A DNA stretch of 64,000 bases, taken from positions 43,035,100-43,099,099 of the forward strand of contig CM066984.1 in assembly GCA_033977485.1 (NCBI GenBank), read 5' to 3'. The stretch comes from Hydrangea macrophylla. Its lineage: Eukaryota; Streptophyta; Magnoliopsida; Cornales; Hydrangeaceae. Shown piece after piece: positions 22,135 to 32,983 of the stretch (position 1 is its first letter; each line of letters begins with the position of its first letter). The notes under the pieces are model-generated. The model saw nothing but the letters and a program-made list of their open reading frames with translations. It ran no database searches and was not told the origin of the DNA. The position numbers were made by a program, and so were the translations under genes.

Positions 22135-22300
22135 TTTTGCGGCACTTGATTTGGCCTGCACGGTACTCGGTGAGTGCCGTTGCGGCAGTCAGAGAATGCC
22201 GTACGGCATTCACGTACTGCCACACGACACATAATGGAGTGTCATTTTGCTTTTTCGAGTGCCGCCCTGTGTTCTGGACAGATCTACTTCTATTTATACC
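22135..22300 (+). promoter_or_regulatory. Palindrome module and TATA box of antisense gene aORF2 (E2)
   Basis: Half-sites GGCACTTG, GGTACTCGGTGAGTGCC, GGCAGTCAGAGAATGCC and TGCCGTACGGCA (22197-22208) lie at 22135-22262. TATTTATA follows at 22291-22298 and the aORF2 start at 22393. The order module, TATA, start matches the other promoters of this family. Confidence 0.7.
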
Positions 22301-22392
22301 CCCTTCTCTTCAAAACTCTGCATAACACTCTCTTCTTTCATTCACTTCCTTCCCAATTGGCCCCAATTAGTTCCCAAATCCTTTTCCCGTGG

Positions 22393-23447
22393 ATGGATAC
22401 TCTCTGGCATTGACAGGCTCAACTTTGAGTGTTTTAGACTAAATGACTTCTTCTCTTTTCGACGGATGATTCTGAACAAAGGTTTGCTTCAAGCTGCCAT
22501 TCGGTGTTAGGATCCCTCTCTTCACGTCTTTCGCTTTGGCTCCTAGGAGATCTGCCCCTTGTTTGAGGAGTTTAGCGCCATTCTGTACACTGATCCTTCT
22601 GCGGATCTAATAGTTCCTCTAGCGCAGGTCGGGTATGTTTGGGACCTCGTTGCTCTCCTTTACACATCTTGAAACGTAGCAGGCTCTTTTGTTCAAGACT
22701 GACAAATGAACTTTGAACACCTTTCTTCCGTCTACTCTCCGATGGGGGTCCTTACGACGGCGGGTATCAAGTCATTCGGCGTAGTGCTTTATCGATAGCG
22801 ATGCTTTCTTACTTCCTCTTTTAGTCATCTTTTGATGTTCTCATTCCCATTGCTTGCAGTCTATGGGAGATGAAGAGTGCCATTATGCTGATTCTTGGTG
22901 AAACCTTGATTGGTTTAGACTATGCCCATACTGCTGAGGCTATGTTATCTGCGGGAGCACCTTTCGTCTTGCAGGTTTGGCTCATAGAATGCCTCGATCT
23001 CTTCACACATCCCTCACATCTTCGTGGGCCACTTCCCTATGACCATATGGAGGTTCATTGCTTATTTCATTCTGCCGATGCTTGGCTTGGTCGGCTCTGA
23101 GGCTTTTCTACTGGTGATATTTGTTGGGTCTGCCCGCAGTGGTCTTACCTTTTTGTTGCCGTACGACTTTCGGGACGGCCTGGTATTTGGTTACCTGGCT
23201 TGCATGCTACCACATTCTATCTTCCTGGCTGGGTGGATCATCAGTACGGGCTTCTCTAGGATACCACTGAGGTTATTACTGCTGATTTCACGAGGAGTTC
23301 GATCATGCGCTCTTCCATTATGAAGGCTTTCACCGAGGCTTGGTATGATAGGGTGTCAGCCCCTTCCCAGAGAGTTCCTGCTTCGGTTGTACCTACTACT
23401 AATTACCTTCTTCAGATCCAGACTCTGATCCAGGGACAGACTTCATA
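22393..23447 (+). pseudogene. aORF2 (E2): second antisense gene, conserved, family uncertain
   Basis: Starts at the ATG of MDTL, aligned with MDSLSGINRLNFES in E3. A small deletion shifts the frame within seven codons. Recognisable blocks shared with E3 are the segment around LF..FRLxDFFxF, FEEFSAILY.DP.ADLIVP, DGGYQxI, IPIACSLWEMKSAIMLILGETLIGLD, LQVWLIECLDLF.HPSHLRGPLPYD and a C-terminal VPTTNYLLQIQTLIQG. No intron is needed to align the copies. The layout recalls an uncharacterised plant transposon-associated domain that I believe is called DUF7745, but this is from memory. It ends tail-to-tail with integrase, about 0.66 kb apart. Confidence 0.65.
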
Positions 23448-23804
23448 GACATTCGTGAATGAAAGTAAAACAATAGGACAAAGCTTTATTTTACAAAAGT
23501 TTTGATAAGTCCTGCCTATCCTTTTACGCTTTTGAATGTGATTTCTATTTTTTCCCTTTCTAAACAGTGTTTTCATTTTTAGGAAATGTTCTAGCATGTT
23601 TAATCAAAGTGTTCATTCTTCCGATTAATCTTTTGAGTTATGAAAATTTTCCTTTTAATGTCTTTTCTTGGCTCTTTACTTTGCTTTGAGTCATGCCTAA
23701 AGTTTCAATCATTCTATACCATGAATTTTTGTTTGTTCTTTTATAGTACTTATTTTTAATAGCAAGGAGATCCAGAAATGGGTTTAAAATATCTGGGTTC
23801 TTTA

Positions 23805-24075
23805 GATAGCAAACAAAGTTTGCCCCTGGTTTTGGGGCTTCGAAGTGGTTCCGAGCAAACGCAAGTTTTCCCCTAGTTTAGCACAGGGTTTTTCATTTTA
23901 GGTCTTCATGGACTGAAGGCTTTTGAGAGCCCGCCTACTTATCCCTGAATAGGTATCATGTCCGCAGTAGTTCAGTTTAAGGCTTGATGGAAAATGCCAT
24001 TTAGGCAATTATTGACCGAATCGAGCAGGTTGCCTACGTACCCCTTAGCGGGAATCAGGTCAAGTGTAGTTCATC
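23805..24075 (-). repeat. E2 post-pol motifs: two PPT-like hairpins and two stem-loops
   Basis: PPT-like phrases lie at 23809-23826 and 23854-23876 (GGGGCAAACTTTGTTTGC on the minus strand, a GCAAAC/GTTTGC hairpin). The stem-loop motif CCTGATTCCC...GGTACGTAGGCA lies at about 23927-23975 and 24027-24073. Order and spacing agree with E3 at 56650-56915. Confidence 0.7.
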
Positions 24076-24104
24076 TATGTAGGAGGTTTTGAAAAAAGGG
24101 GTTT

Positions 24105-25456
24105 CGAGCAAAATACTTTTTGAGGCGATCGAGGTTAGTTGGTTGTTTAAATTCAACCCCGTCTAGGTCCATAAGATAGGCTACTCCTCAAAAGAGGGGA
24201 GTCTTAATGATATATGGCCCGACCGATATGGGTTTGAAATTTCCTCTGGGGTCATAGACAGGCACTTTCAGTTCTTTGAGGACCAGGTCGCCCTCAGCAA
24301 GCTTCCTTGGGTGGAGCATTTTATTGAAAGCTCGAGCTATCCTCTTCTGATACCCCTGAGTATGGTTTATTGTAGCCAACCTTTTCTCATCGAGCAACAT
24401 CAATTCCTCACACCTTCTCCGTGTCCATTCTAACTCAGTTATTTCACATTCGGCCAGAACCCTTAGAGAGGGTATCTCCATCTCGACGGGAAGGACGACT
24501 TCCATCCTATAAACCAGCGAATATAGTGTAGCTCCTGTAGAAGTTCTCACGAAAGTCTAGTATCCCCATAGCGTAAATGGCAGCTTCTCATGCCAATCCT
24601 TATATGTGTCCGTCGTTTTCCCCAAGATCGCTTTGACATTCTTATTTGCTACCTCTACCGCCCCATTTGTTTGCGGTCTATATGGAGATGACTGGTGATG
24701 GGTGATCTTATACTTTTCTAACAACGGGATGACTTCCCCTTGGAAATGACTGCCGTGATTAGAAATGAACTTATTTGGGACCCCGCATCTGCAAATTATG
24801 TTCTTTTCAATGAAGCTCACCACATCCTTGGCTTTCAAAGTCGCATACGAGGTTGCCTCTACCCACTTAGTAAAATAATCAATTCCTATGGTTATGTATC
24901 AGTGCCTATTGGAGGCCTTTGGGACTATCTCACCAATAATATAAATACCCCAGACGGAAAGTGGCCAAGGCGTAGTCATGCTATAGAGCTGAGAAGGCGG
25001 GGTGTGCATCAGGTTTGCATGGATTTGGCATTTATGGCACCTCCGAACATATTCGCAGCAGTCTTTGTCCAAGGTCGTCCAATAATACCATTGTCGGATT
25101 ATCTTCTTCGCCAGCATGTGCCCGTTCATGTGGGGCCTACACACTCCTTCATGTATTTCTTCCATCATTCTCTTGGCCTCCCTCCCGTACAAGCATTCCA
25201 AATTATACCCTGTGTAGGATTTCTTCCACAGCTTATCCGCGTAGATCACAAACTGGGCAGAAAATCGTCGCACCACCTTTTTGTCCTTTTCCGAGGCTTC
25301 ATCGGGGTACTCTTCCTTTTCAATGAAGTTCCATACATCCTCATAGCAAGACAGCTCACTCTCCTCTTCTGTAGCTGCGATCATTTCAAACGAAGGCTGG
25401 TTTCTTACTTCTATAGATAGCGGGATCATGGTAGTTCCTGAGGGAATTTGTATCAT
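24105..25456 (-). pseudogene. E2 integrase
   Basis: The N-terminal zinc-binding region is seen as GHMLAKKIIRQWYYW and CHKCQIHANLMHTPPSQL. The core carries GIYIIGE, where the first catalytic Asp is Tyr, FISNHGSHF, where the second Asp is Asn, and the Glu region in YRPQTNGAVEVANKNVKA. The C-terminal part has HPRKLAEGDLVLKEL, YIIKT and, past a stop, DLDGVEFKQPTNLDRLKKYF. Integrase joins element DNA to the chromosome. With both Asp residues changed and several breaks, this copy cannot act. I see no chromodomain. Confidence 0.9.
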
Positions 25457-25469
25457 TGAGGCTAAGGTG

Positions 25470-26269
25470 GCTAAGGAGTCGGCCAGCTAATTCTCTTCAC
25501 AGGGGAGGTAATAGAATGATATTTTCTCGAACCGCACCTTTAAACTTTCCAGATAGTTATGGTAGGGTCTTAATTTCTCGTGCTTCACCCTCCAATCACC
25601 TCGGACTTGAGATATGATCAAATTAGAATCTTTGAAAACATCAATTCTCTCAACTTTCAAAGCCAATGCCGCTTCCATTCCTATTATGCATGCTTCTTAC
25701 TCCGCAGTGTTATTGGTTAAGTCATACGTGAGTTTGACAGATAATGGGGTGGGGGTCCCATCGGGTGCTATGAGAATGATTCCAATCCCGTAGCCTAGTT
25801 GGTTTGCTGCTCCATCAAAGTACATTTTCCACAAGTCCTCCACCTCCATTACTCCCTCACCAGGAAACTTAAATTCTCCCTTATCCTCGGATTCTATGGT
25901 AAGATCGGCTAAAAACTTAGCGACAGCTCTTCCTTTTACGGACTTGGTAGTGACATATTTGATATCGAATTCGGCTAGCATCATGGTCCACTGGGAAATC
26001 CTACTGGTTAGGATGGGCTTTTCAAAGAGATATTTGAGTGGGTCCATTCAGAATATTAGGATTACGGGAAAGGCCAACATATAGTGCTTGAGATTGCAGG
26101 TGCACCAGACTAAGGCCCAACAGGCTTTCTCTAAGGGTGAGTATTTCAGCACGTATCCGGTCATCCATTTGCTCAAGTAATAGATGGCTTTCTCCCTATG
26201 CCCCCCTTCTTCTTCTTGGACCAACATACACCCCATCAAATCTTCGGACACAGAAAGGTATAACAACAA
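25470..26269 (-). pseudogene. E2 RNase H and second (archaeal-type) RNase H
   Basis: The first domain has AIYYLSKWMTGYVL.YSPLEKACWALVW and the tether DPLKYLFEKPILTSRISQWTMML (26269-25900). The second domain starts near 25840 with MYFDGAANQLGYGIGIILI, then LTNNTAE followed by a stop, EACIIGMEAALALKV, FKDSNLIISQVRGDW and FYYLPCEEN. A duplicated RNase H is a known mark of the Tat lineage. RNase H removes RNA from the RNA-DNA hybrid. Confidence 0.85.
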
Positions 26270-27165
26270 AGGTTTTCCGGGCGAGGGTGGCGATAGGATA
26301 GGTGGGTTTTGGAGATAGGCCTTGATTTTATCGAAGGTTTTCTAAGCAGCTTAAATAAAGGAGCACAGGTTAAGGTAAGTTTTGAGGTGAAATGGCTTAT
26401 GAACTGTATTCTACCTAGAAATCCCCTTAATTCCTTCTCATTCTTGGGTGGCTGCATTTTGATTATGGCCTTTATTTTGGCCGAGTCCACCTCTATCCCT
26501 CTCTGAGTGATGAGAAAACCCAACAACTTTCCGGTAGTGACCCTGAAGGTGCACTTCTGAGGGTTCAACCTCATTCTAAATTATCTTAACCTTCCAAAGA
26601 ACTTTCTCAACGAATCTGAGTGTCCTTTTGTCTCTTTAGATTTCACAATCATATCGTCCACATACACTTCTACCTCCTTATGGATCATATCGTGCAACAA
26701 TGTTGTGGCGGCCCACTCGTAAGTTGCACCCGCATTTTTGAGCCCAAACAGCATCACCCTATAGCAGTATGTGCCCCACAGAGTGATGAAAGTGGTTTTC
26801 TCCCTATCCTCAGGTGCCATTACCCATCCATACAAGATAGGAGTTCATGTCCTGTTGTATTGTCCATTAACACATCAATGTGAGGTAAAGGAAAATCGTC
26901 CTTAGGGCTGGCTTGGTTCAGATCCTAGAAGTCGACACAGACCCTAACACGACCGTCCTTTTTCGGGACAGGCACTATATTGGTGATCCATTCTGGATAC
27001 TTGGTGACTATTAAGAATCCGGCTCTGCTCTCAACTGCTTTTCAACTTCCTCTTTGACTTTGAGTGCCCATTCAAGCCTCATTTGCCTCAAATTTTGTTT
27101 TACAGGTTTTGAATTGGAAAAAAAGGGGATATGATGTTAGACTATTTCTGGATTGATACCTGGCA
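26236..27165 (-). pseudogene. E2 reverse transcriptase
   Basis: Begins at MPGI (27165) and shows YPEW, VPVPKKDGRVRVCVDF, DLNQASPKDDFPLPHID and FITLWGTYCYRVMLFGLKNAGATY. The active-site box VEVYVDDMIVKSK and the thumb region MRLNPQKCTFRV, LLGFLITQRGIEVD and ELRGFLGRIQFISHF follow. Several stops and frame changes are present. Confidence 0.9.
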
Positions 27166-27724
27166 TATTGCTATAAGACCATGCAAAAACATATTTTAAT
27201 TCATTTAGTAGACTGATTAATTCTTTGCTTTTTTCTTTATTAAGCGTAGAGCCAATAAAAACGTTTTGAGGATTATCTTCATCTCCTAGATTAATTGTTA
27301 GAGTGTTCTTAATGATCTTACATTTGCAGATTCTTTTTATTTTTTAATTAATTTTTGCAATTCATTTGGTATTTCATGATCATCACATTCATCACATTCA
27401 TCACATTCATTAAGTGCATTCAAGTAGGTAGAATTAGTCATGCTTTCATTGATTTTCTTTGGAGTGATTACAACAGACATGGAAATTGAAAGATGCCTCA
27501 TTTGGGCCATTACAGACTCCGGGTGTGGGGGATACCTATCACTAGACTCAAAAACCCACTATTTCTTGCTTTCTCCTCCTAGCTCGGTGATGAAGCATTC
27601 CTCCAGATCCCCTGTCTTGGTAATCTCTTCTATCTCTTCTTTTTCTGGTTCTTCCTCTTGTACCCAACCCTCAGCATGCTTTTTTCCGGCCTTGTCTTCC
27701 ACGACCCCTTCTTGGCCTATTCCC

Positions 27725-28790
27725 TCAGTTTTTTTTGCTTTCTTTGCCCAATAAGTTCTTCATGACTGAGCCATCCAGCGCACCAATCCAATCTTTGGCA
27801 GTAGCTGACTTCACGGGCACCTGTAGATATGGATCTTGATACTCAGAGAATTCATGGGGGGAAGAAGATCTCAAACCCTGGATTAATACATTTGTCCTTC
27901 TGATCCACCCATGGTTCTGGGAAGCCACAAAAGGGGAAATCTTCTCCCTCCTTCACAAAGTGTCCATTGAGCATTTTCTGGTACGGGACCAATGGTGCGT
28001 CGGCTGCTTTCTTCTTCTCTCTTAGCTCTTTCTTTGATGGTTGATAACCTAGACCATGAGTGTGAGTCTGAGTGGTGATCTTTGGAAATTCTGGCAGACC
28101 TTGATGATTCTTACCCAATCCCATACCCAGGAAGAAATCCATCTTCTTCATGATACTAGTGACCATCGGACTTGTGCACTGATCAAAGTATAGCGACAGA
28201 AACTCTCTCGGCTTCTTTTCCTCCAACCTGTTAATAAACTCAAACCCCCCAAACTTGTCTCTTCCTCCTGAAATTGTACCTCTAGAACCAGCGCACTTGA
28301 TGAAGCCTCAAATGGACGGACCCAACTGTCCCTGAGAATATCACAGACCTTGTTTTTCCAAACACATTTGACTTTCTAATGAACTGTAGATGGTATGGTG
28401 CCTAGACTGTCTAACCATGGCCTCCCTAGTAGCAAATTGAAAGAAGTAGGAATGTCAATGACCTGAAATTCGACTTCCTTTTCCATAGGCTCGACAGTGA
28501 GATGAAGGAGAATTATCCCCATGACCGTCCTCTGAGTGTTGTCATATGCTCTTACCTTCTGCTCAGACTGTATGAACGTTGATTCATCCAAACCCATGCA
28601 CTTTTCAAAACAGACGCACGTTTAGAGCGAACATGTTGTGAACAAGATAAGCAGGCACAGTGTTTCCTAGGCATTCAACAGTGACATATAGCAGTTTATT
28701 GTGAACAGGTCCTCCCGAAGGTAGGTCATCTGATGAAAAGGTAATAGCCAGAGTCAGAATCCTACGGATCATTCCTACGAGGTCTTCCGG
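27725..28790 (-). pseudogene. E2 protease and G-patch region
   Basis: The protease spans about 28770-28376: LAITFSSDDLPSGG..., then LVHNMFALNV where E3 has LVDNGSALNV, so the catalytic Asp and Gly are lost. NLLLGRPWLDSLG is the second protease motif. A G-patch-like segment (FFLGMGLGKNHQGLPEF) follows at about 28060-28160, and a linker to RT ends near 27725. G-patches bind RNA or helicase partners; they are known in Tat/Ogre polyproteins. Confidence 0.85.
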
Positions 28791-28799
28791 TGCTGTGTC

Positions 28800-30725
28800 G
28801 ATAGAAACTTCAAATTGGTTCAAAGCATCAAGGACTGCCTGCCTATGATGTTTAGAAGCAATCAATAAACCCCAGATGGTGATGTTAGCCTGAGTTTTCT
28901 TTATTTGCTTCAAAACCCTATCTTTTTCTTCTTCATTCATTTTACCTTTCCCTTTATCCAATTCTCTCCCTAGATGATGCTCCTCTAGCTCATGCAATTT
29001 GAAGTGTCTCCCTGACCGCGTTAGATGACTGACTTCTTCCTTTGCCCATAGATTATCAACTTCAGGAACAACTTTTAAGCTCCCTTTCCCTATTTCTTCT
29101 CTGCCACTTTCATACTATAGGTCCTCTCCTACTTGATCTACATCAGTGTTGCTAGTCTCTTGAACCCACCAATCCAGTTGACTCCCCAGAGTACAAATTA
29201 TTAGATTCCCTAGCATCTGATAAGGCTTCCTTGGTGTCCCGGCTTTAGTGATTAGCTTAGATGGATCGAAGGTCGTCTCTTCTATCTCCAAGAAATAAAG
29301 GCCTTGTGGTGGCGGTACAGCATAATGATCTAGCAGCGGATTCCTAGTAACATTAGGAGTCTTGACAAGTGGCTCCGATATCACCTTGTTATCAATGAGA
29401 TCTTAGATTTCGTGCCTTAGCCTTGTGCATCGATCCGTAGAATGACCCTTCTGTTGGTGAAACTTGCAATAAAGATCCTCCTGGAACATTGGCGGAAGTG
29501 GACTTGGTAGAGGTCGAGGCTGTAATAGACAAAGATGGCCCTTTTCCATTAGCCTATCGAGGGCGGTTGACAGTGAAACCCCCAAATCTAAAAACTTCCT
29601 TGGCTGTTTGTCCCGTCCTCTCCTTGGTGTTATGTCGAATTTCCTCTCCGGTCCATTTAGCAGGTTGACATTAGTAGGACCAAAGTGACCCCCCGATTGT
29701 CCTCTATTTGATCTATAGCTCATCCTTCTATACTGATTCGACTGTTCTTCTTTCTTGATTACCCCTTCTTGGATCGCATCCTCTATCCTTGTTCCTTTCA
29801 TGTCAAAAACCTCAGCGAAGGTGTTGATCGACTAGAATCTCATCTTCTCTTGATAGACGGGCTGACAGTTTGTCATCAACATTCGGATCTGGTCTTTCTC
29901 GGACGGCCTCTGTACCATTTTAGCTGCTTTTCCCCTCCACCTACTCAGATACTCAGTAAATGATTCCTTATTTCCCTGCCTAGTGGTCTCCAAATCCTGG
30001 ACTGTGACATCCAAGTCTTGGTTGTACTCATACCATGCCACGAACGATTTGATTACTTCTTCCCAGACCTGGGTTTTACTTGGTTCGAGAGTGAGGTACC
30101 AGGATAAAGTAGCTCTAGTTAAAGTCTGCTAAAATAAGACAGCCATCATGGCAGTGCTCAGCCCACTAGGTTGGAAAGCTCCGATACACATTCTCACAGA
30201 GCTACGAGGATTCCCTATCCCGTTAAACTTATCAAAAACTGGCATTTTAAAATCGACAGGCATTGTTTCACGGATTCCATCGTACAGACCTTCCAGCTCC
30301 ATCAGGTAAGTATCGACCCCCTGAGCCTTGCGCATTACCCTTTCCAGCTTCTCTATCTTTTCGGTCATTATCCTTTCCTTCTCTCCTTCCAACCTTTCCC
30401 TTTCTGCTCTAGGGGCTTGGCCCTTGGCATCTCTAGTTCATCATACCAACCTTCTTCCCTAACCGGTGGGTTGTTGTTTGGTGGATTCACAATTGGTGGT
30501 GGGCGTGCTATTGCTTCTATCATGACCATCATTCGGTTCATATTCTCAACTTGTCGCCTCATATATGTTCTGCTTGTTGTTCTACCAGTGTCCTTAACTC
30601 TGCTACCTCCTCATCGTTCCTTTCATTTTCCATTTCACTGTCTTCTCCTCTTCTTACTAACCTTGTAGTGGGACCTCTAAACCAAATCGTGCCCGAATTG
30701 GATGCTATTTTTACCCTATAAAGGA
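28800..30725 (-). pseudogene. E2 gag
   Basis: From about 30725 the reading covers a charged N-terminal coiled-coil (EVAELRTLVEQQAEH), VREEGWYDE, KLERVMRKAQGVDTY and FDKFNGIGNPRSSVRMCIGAFQP. NQDLDVTVQDLETTRQGNKESFTEYLSRWRGK and RIEDAIQEGVIKKEE follow, then a knuckle CKFHQQKGHSTDRC (29460-29420) and the acidic region before protease. It has stops at about 30129, 29832 and 29403. It is collinear with E3 gag at 45046-46869. Confidence 0.88.
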
Positions 30726-32960
30726 AATGTTTTTAAAAAATCTTTTTGTTTTCTTTATTTTTATCAAAATCTCTTATTATATGTATTTTGAAAGACTTTT
30801 GGTGAGATGAAATAGTTCATATGTCACACGGATGCAATGCATGTGTGCGTGTGTGCCTATTCTATATGCAAAAGAAAGGAAAATCCTAATCATAACACAT
30901 AAACACATAGGCACATAGATTCTTTACCCATGTCAAGTACGCCATCTTCTCCTTTCATTGTGATCCTCGTTACCCTTTCGAAGTTTTGGACATGCTTTTG
31001 GAATGTATATCTTGGATGATAAAATCTTTTGAAAACAATTTTTGAGAATTCTTTTGAGAATGAGGATGTTAAACATTCCTCAATTTTGCTTTGAAATTCA
31101 TTTGAAAGACATTTCTCCTAAGAACAATTTCCAGGATTTTTGGACGATTATGTGAAAATATATTTTAACAAAGATCAGTTTGGAGCTTTAAAAAAAAAAA
31201 GTGAAGAGCTCTAGAGAAAGAGCATTTGAAATCTTCGGAATAAAGATGTCACACTCCTAATCCACTTTATAAAATAATTGAAATATTTACAAATGAATTT
31301 TAATTAAAAATAACATATATTACACTTGTAAAGAAATTACAAGAATACTTTTGACATAAATAAAGACTAAAATAACTCAGACTCCACAGTAGTCTATACA
31401 GCGTCCCAGTCAGACTTTACTCTAATACCTCCGCTCTCCTAGCTACCTGTACTACCTGCATTTACCAATAACACACGGGGAAGTATACAATATGACAGGA
31501 ATAAACAGCTCAATGAATACACAACTTGATAGGTTTAAAAATATACACCTATCCCACAGTCAGCCGCTCACCCCCAAGAGCATCATACCAGGATTCCTCG
31601 TGGTAATATAGCAAGAGTCACCTTACTTCACCTCACCTTTTACCAAGTCACTCAGGACTTTTCTGGTCTCTGGACTATTGGCTCTTGGCAGGTGCTCCTT
31701 ACTCATATACCCATCAGTTCCGTGGTATTTAGCCAACCCACTCCTTACCAACATATAAATGGATCTCAAATGAAAATACAGTATAACTCCAAAAGAGTAC
31801 AAAGACAGATAATAAAGAAATACTCCGGAGATCTGGAAGCATGTTGTACACAACCCTTGTACCTGAATTAAATACACCAATATAAAACCAGTTGAATAGT
31901 CGTCCCAAACATGGCCTTACTAGCCATGCACCTCCTCCCTAAGCCAAGGCCAAACGTGGCCTTAGCTAGCCTTCACCAACTTTACAACTACACACACGAA
32001 TTGGTATGTTTTAATCCTAGACTAGTCTTTCAAAAGGCTATTAATAATATATACATATGTACCTACTGATCATAATCTAAGACACATGACACACTTGTCA
32101 ATCACTAGGTATATTCATATACACACACGACACATATCAATGTGACTCACCACTAATTTCCCAATTTATAGTTAAACCCCCAATAAAATTTAGAATTCTA
32201 TGTTGACCCCTTAAAATGAAATAATTATTTAAAAGTAATAAAATGAAAAAGTACGGGTGTGACAAAAGATGTCAAAAATCTGTTTGTTTTGAAAGATGGA
32301 TTTAAAATGATTTGGGTAGGAGGATCACAAGATGGATTTAAAATTCTTAGGGTAGGAGGATCGCATGATCGAATTATTGCCGTACTCTTCATGAATTTGG
32401 ATGCATACAAGGTCAATGATGCTTAACTAAACATGATATAAAAGGTGTAATCTTATAATCAGATTTTCGTCATGTTCTCAAATGTCATGGGACATGAAGA
32501 GGGATTGCCCAAAAAGTGATTAAGAGGTTACACATCTTTTATCAAGTGAGCATCGTCATCATCTCAGGTAATCCCTTTCGGGCATGCAAGTCTCCCTAGC
32601 ACATAATCCTAATCAAGAATTAATTTCCTAAGATTGGAAAGGTTCTATAGAAGCTACTATGTAAAGGCTGGGTTTTGGTCAAATAAGGGACCCTTGACAC
32701 ACACCCGATAGGATGCTTCTTATACCAACACATGGTACGAGATCAAGGGTGATCGCACAGTCCCATGATGGCTTGACAGACCGGATTGCCCCGAGCCTCC
32801 AAGGTCATAGTTCCGTATAATCAACTGGCTAGACATGCAAGTGCAATGCAATGGGCACACAAAAATTAATTAATTCGATTAACAAGATGCTTTCAAGTCT
32901 AATCCTCGAGTGAACCCAAAATCAGGAATTCTAGTCTGCGAACCCAGAGATTCTGGGTTC
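30726..32960 (-). other. E2 leader, split by a solo LTR
   Basis: Untranslated region from PBS to gag. It carries the conserved leader block (about 32560-32720) and an upstream ORF start at 32416-32270 whose SKFMKSTAIIRSCDP stretch matches an ORF in the E3 leader (44334). A 1,018 bp solo LTR separates the two halves of that ORF. Confidence 0.6.
31247..32264. mobile_element. Solo LTR, 1,018 bp, in the E2 leader
   Basis: Begins TGTCACACTCC and ends GGGTGTGACA, flanked by AAAGA at 31242-31246 and 32265-32269. It has no PBS, polypurine tract or coding domain. A CTATAAATT on the minus strand near 32165-32175 could be its TATA box, so the LTR is likely minus-oriented. The element is unrelated to E2 and inserted after it. 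Confidence 0.82.
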
Positions 32961-32980
32961 GATCCCCAGCAGAGTTGCCA
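32961..32980 (-). other. E2 primer binding site
   Basis: The minus strand reads TGGCAACTCTGCTGGGGATC, three bases inside the 5' LTR. It matches E1 and E3 except at one or two positions. It is the same tRNA class as E1; the tRNA identity was not verified. Confidence 0.82.
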
Positions 32981-32983
32981 GAT

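Noticed and set aside
24740..25420. Long plus-strand ORF of 226 codons
   Set aside because: It lies wholly within minus-strand integrase motifs (HHCC, D, D, E regions). The plus-strand translation has no family resemblance; it is a shadow.
30171..30668. Plus-strand ORF of 165 codons
   Set aside because: It overlaps minus-strand E2 gag with clear homology to E1 and E3 gag. The hydrophobic Ser/Phe-rich translation is an artefact of the charged gag codons read backwards.
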